The notes below the pieces were generated by a model. The model made no database searches. It saw only the letters and a program-made list of their open reading frames with translations, and had not been told where the DNA came from. Positions 5,189 to 6,631 of a stretch of DNA of 6,631 nt are shown here, piece after piece. Every line of letters begins with the position of its first letter. The stretch's first letter is position 1. Source of the DNA: CAUYUA01 sp963575675. GTDB taxonomy: Bacteria; Pseudomonadota; Alphaproteobacteria; Azospirillales; Azospirillaceae. The translations under genes and the position numbers were made by a program. The stretch is from the NCBI GenBank assembly GCA_963575675.1, contig CAUYUA010000036.1:1-6631 (forward strand), written 5' to 3'.

Positions 5189-6546
5189 AACCGGCAAAAA
5201 CCATAAAGAATTCCGTCCGACAAGTCCGTTGCGCCATTTATACGCGCAAATCCTCGGAAGAGGGACTCGACATGGAGTTCAATTCCCTCGACGCCCAACG
5301 CGAAGCCTGCGCTTCGTATATCGCCAGCCAAAAGGCCGAAGGCTGGGTTGTGTGCCCCAACCGCTACGACGACGGAGGTATTTCCGGTGGGACTCTGGAA
5401 CGACCGGCGCTGCAACGCCTTCTCAGAGACGTCGAAAATAGACTCATTGACATAATCGTGGTCTATAAAGTCGATAGACTCTCACGATCTTTATTGGACT
5501 TTTCCAAACTAGTCGAAACCTTCGAACGCTGCAATGTTTCTTTTGTCAGCATCACCCAGCAATTCAACACCACTTCGTCAATGGGACGCTTGACGCTCAA
5601 TATACTCTTGAGCTTCGCTCAATTCGAGCGCGAAGTTATCGGCGAACGCATTCGTGACAAATTTGCCGCCAGCCGCCGCAAAGGCATGTGGATGGGCGGC
5701 GTGCCGCCTTTAGGATACGATGTCGTCAATCGCAAGTTGCTAATTAATCAATCAGAAGCCGATTTGGTGCGCTTGATCTTCCACCGTTTTGTAGAATTAG
5801 GCTCGATAACAGCGCTGATGCACGAATTAGCCGAATCCGGCCATCGAGCCAAATCCTGGACAACGCAAGAAGGGAAGGAGCGCCAAGGCGGCCCTCTTGA
5901 CCGCAAAGCAATTTATGGTCTCTTGGCAAACCGCATCTACCTCGGCGAAGCCGTCCATAAAGGCGTTTCCTATCCCGGTGAACACGAAGCGATCATCGAC
6001 ACAAAAACTTGGGATAAAGCGCACACTATTCTTAAAGAGAATTTCCGAGAACGCCCGTCACGACAAACCGTCGACACTCCGGCGCTGCTGAAAGGCATCC
6101 TATTCGGCCCCAACGGCGACGCCATGACGCCTGTTTTCACACGGAAACAAGGCAAAATGTACCGCTATTACGTCAGCCAAACCGCCATTCGAAGCGGATA
6201 CGAAGCTTGTCCTCTGCGTACTATTCCTGCCGGAGAAATCGAAACCGCCGTCACGACGCAACTCCGATCTCTGCTGCGGGCTCCGGAAATCATCATCCGA
6301 ACTTGGCGGCAAACGACAACACAAAACGAAAACAAAGTCTCCGAACGCGAAATCACAACGGCCCTGCGTAACCTCGATCCTCTCTGGGATGAATTGTTTC
6401 CTGCCGAACAGGCTCGATTGATTCGGCTGCTGGTCGCTCGCGCAACCATCGACTCCACCGGCGTGCGCATCGACTTGCGAGCCGACGGCTTGGCCACTCT
6501 TGCCGCCGATCTGCGCCCAACCTTCACTCAAGAGACGCGCGCATGA
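5185..6546 (+). CDS. Serine recombinase (resolvase/invertase family, with recombinase domain)
   Basis: A 453-residue site-specific recombinase, probably the integrase of the element. The N-terminal resolvase domain (about 12-160) has YTRKSS with nucleophile Ser23 and Arg21, DRLSRS with Arg98 and Arg101, and the long FAQFEREVIGERIRDK helix. The recombinase domain follows, opening with GGVPPLGYDV (about 171-180). The usual zinc-ribbon position, LLKGILFGPNGDAM (301-314), lacks the first Cys pair, with GPNG in its place. Only a lone Cys342 remains on the far side, a form I recall from this subfamily. The C-terminus has NLDPLWDELFPAEQARLIRL (396-415) and an Arg/Asp sheet. The start at 5185 is chosen over 5137 because AAGGAGAGG lies 4 nt before it and it overlaps the DUF2924 stop (ATGA). 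Length and motifs suggest an intact enzyme. Confidence 0.95.
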   Translation: MKPAKTIKNSVRQVRCAIYTRKSSEEGLDMEFNSLDAQREACASYIASQKAEGWVVCPNRYDDGGISGGTLERPALQRLLRDVENRLIDIIVVYKVDRLSRSLLDFSKLVETFERCNVSFVSITQQFNTTSSMGRLTLNILLSFAQFEREVIGERIRDKFAASRRKGMWMGGVPPLGYDVVNRKLLINQSEADLVRLIFHRFVELGSITALMHELAESGHRAKSWTTQEGKERQGGPLDRKAIYGLLANRIYLGEAVHKGVSYPGEHEAIIDTKTWDKAHTILKENFRERPSRQTVDTPALLKGILFGPNGDAMTPVFTRKQGKMYRYYVSQTAIRSGYEACPLRTIPAGEIETAVTTQLRSLLRAPEIIIRTWRQTTTQNENKVSEREITTALRNLDPLWDELFPAEQARLIRLLVARATIDSTGVRIDLRADGLATLAADLRPTFTQETRA

Positions 6547-6631
6547 CCAGAAATAGCTCTTTGAGCACGAACGGCGAAGTTATTTCCATCCACGTTTCGA
6601 TGAAGTTCCGAAAACGAGGCGGTCGCAAACG
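6543..6631 (+). CDS. Partial unknown protein with RKRGGRK motif, running off the right edge
   Basis: The ATG overlaps the recombinase stop as ATGA (6543-6546), continuing the coupled module. Twenty-nine complete codons are visible, opening MTRNSSLSTNGEVISIHVSM and followed by KFRKRGGRK. The hydrophobic strand plus RxRGGRK pattern recalls a small protein often placed after this type of recombinase in alphaproteobacterial elements, thought to carry a helix-turn-helix further on. That part is outside the window, so only the start, the coupling and the basic motif are seen. Confidence 0.7.
   Translation, partial: MTRNSSLSTNGEVISIHVSMKFRKRGGRK

Noticed and set aside
3806..5442. Exact 16-bp repeat (AGACGTCGAAAATAGA) at 3806-3821 and 5427-5442
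   Set aside because: Both copies lie inside good coding sequence and encode the same DVENR run, in unrelated proteins. Shared codon use plus chance is the simplest reading, and nothing around it suggests an attachment site.

Overview
The window looks like part of an integrated mobile element or plasmid from a bacterium. The right-hand genes and the far-left genes resemble accessory modules best known from Alphaproteobacteria. The moderate base composition and A/T-rich spacers do not settle the host, so that placement is tentative and rests on remembered family likeness. No rRNA, tRNA, CRISPR array or insertion sequence is visible.

Left edge (1-328, minus strand): a small AlpA/excisionase-like helix-turn-helix protein, then the start of an unrecognised gene that runs off the window. 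The spacer to its right (329-730) has no gene. It carries two related inverted repeats likely to be operators, a G-rich repeat tract, and a convincing terminator for the operon to the right.

Middle (731-4398): a divergent cassette. Leftward runs a two-gene, 8-nt-overlapping operon of uncharacterised proteins (394 and 314 aa, the second ending in a probable winged helix). It is preceded by a 29-codon ORF with a strong ribosome binding site. Rightward runs an XRE repressor whose stop overlaps the start of an ImmA/IrrE zinc metallopeptidase gene. The peptidase frame breaks at about 3957: one extra base splits a protein that would be about 308 aa. In known XRE/ImmA pairs the peptidase inactivates the repressor, or the pair acts as a toxin-antitoxin module. 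The shared 298-bp control region suggests the XRE protein regulates both directions.

Right (4566-6631, plus strand): four tightly coupled genes, each stop overlapping the next start as ATGA. They are a small unknown protein, a DUF2924 protein, a serine recombinase with all core catalytic motifs, and the start of a protein with an RKRGGRK motif. This is a recombination module, and the middle cassette is plausibly its cargo.

The best candidate for an undescribed system is the divergent middle cassette: two unknown genes facing XRE plus ImmA/IrrE.
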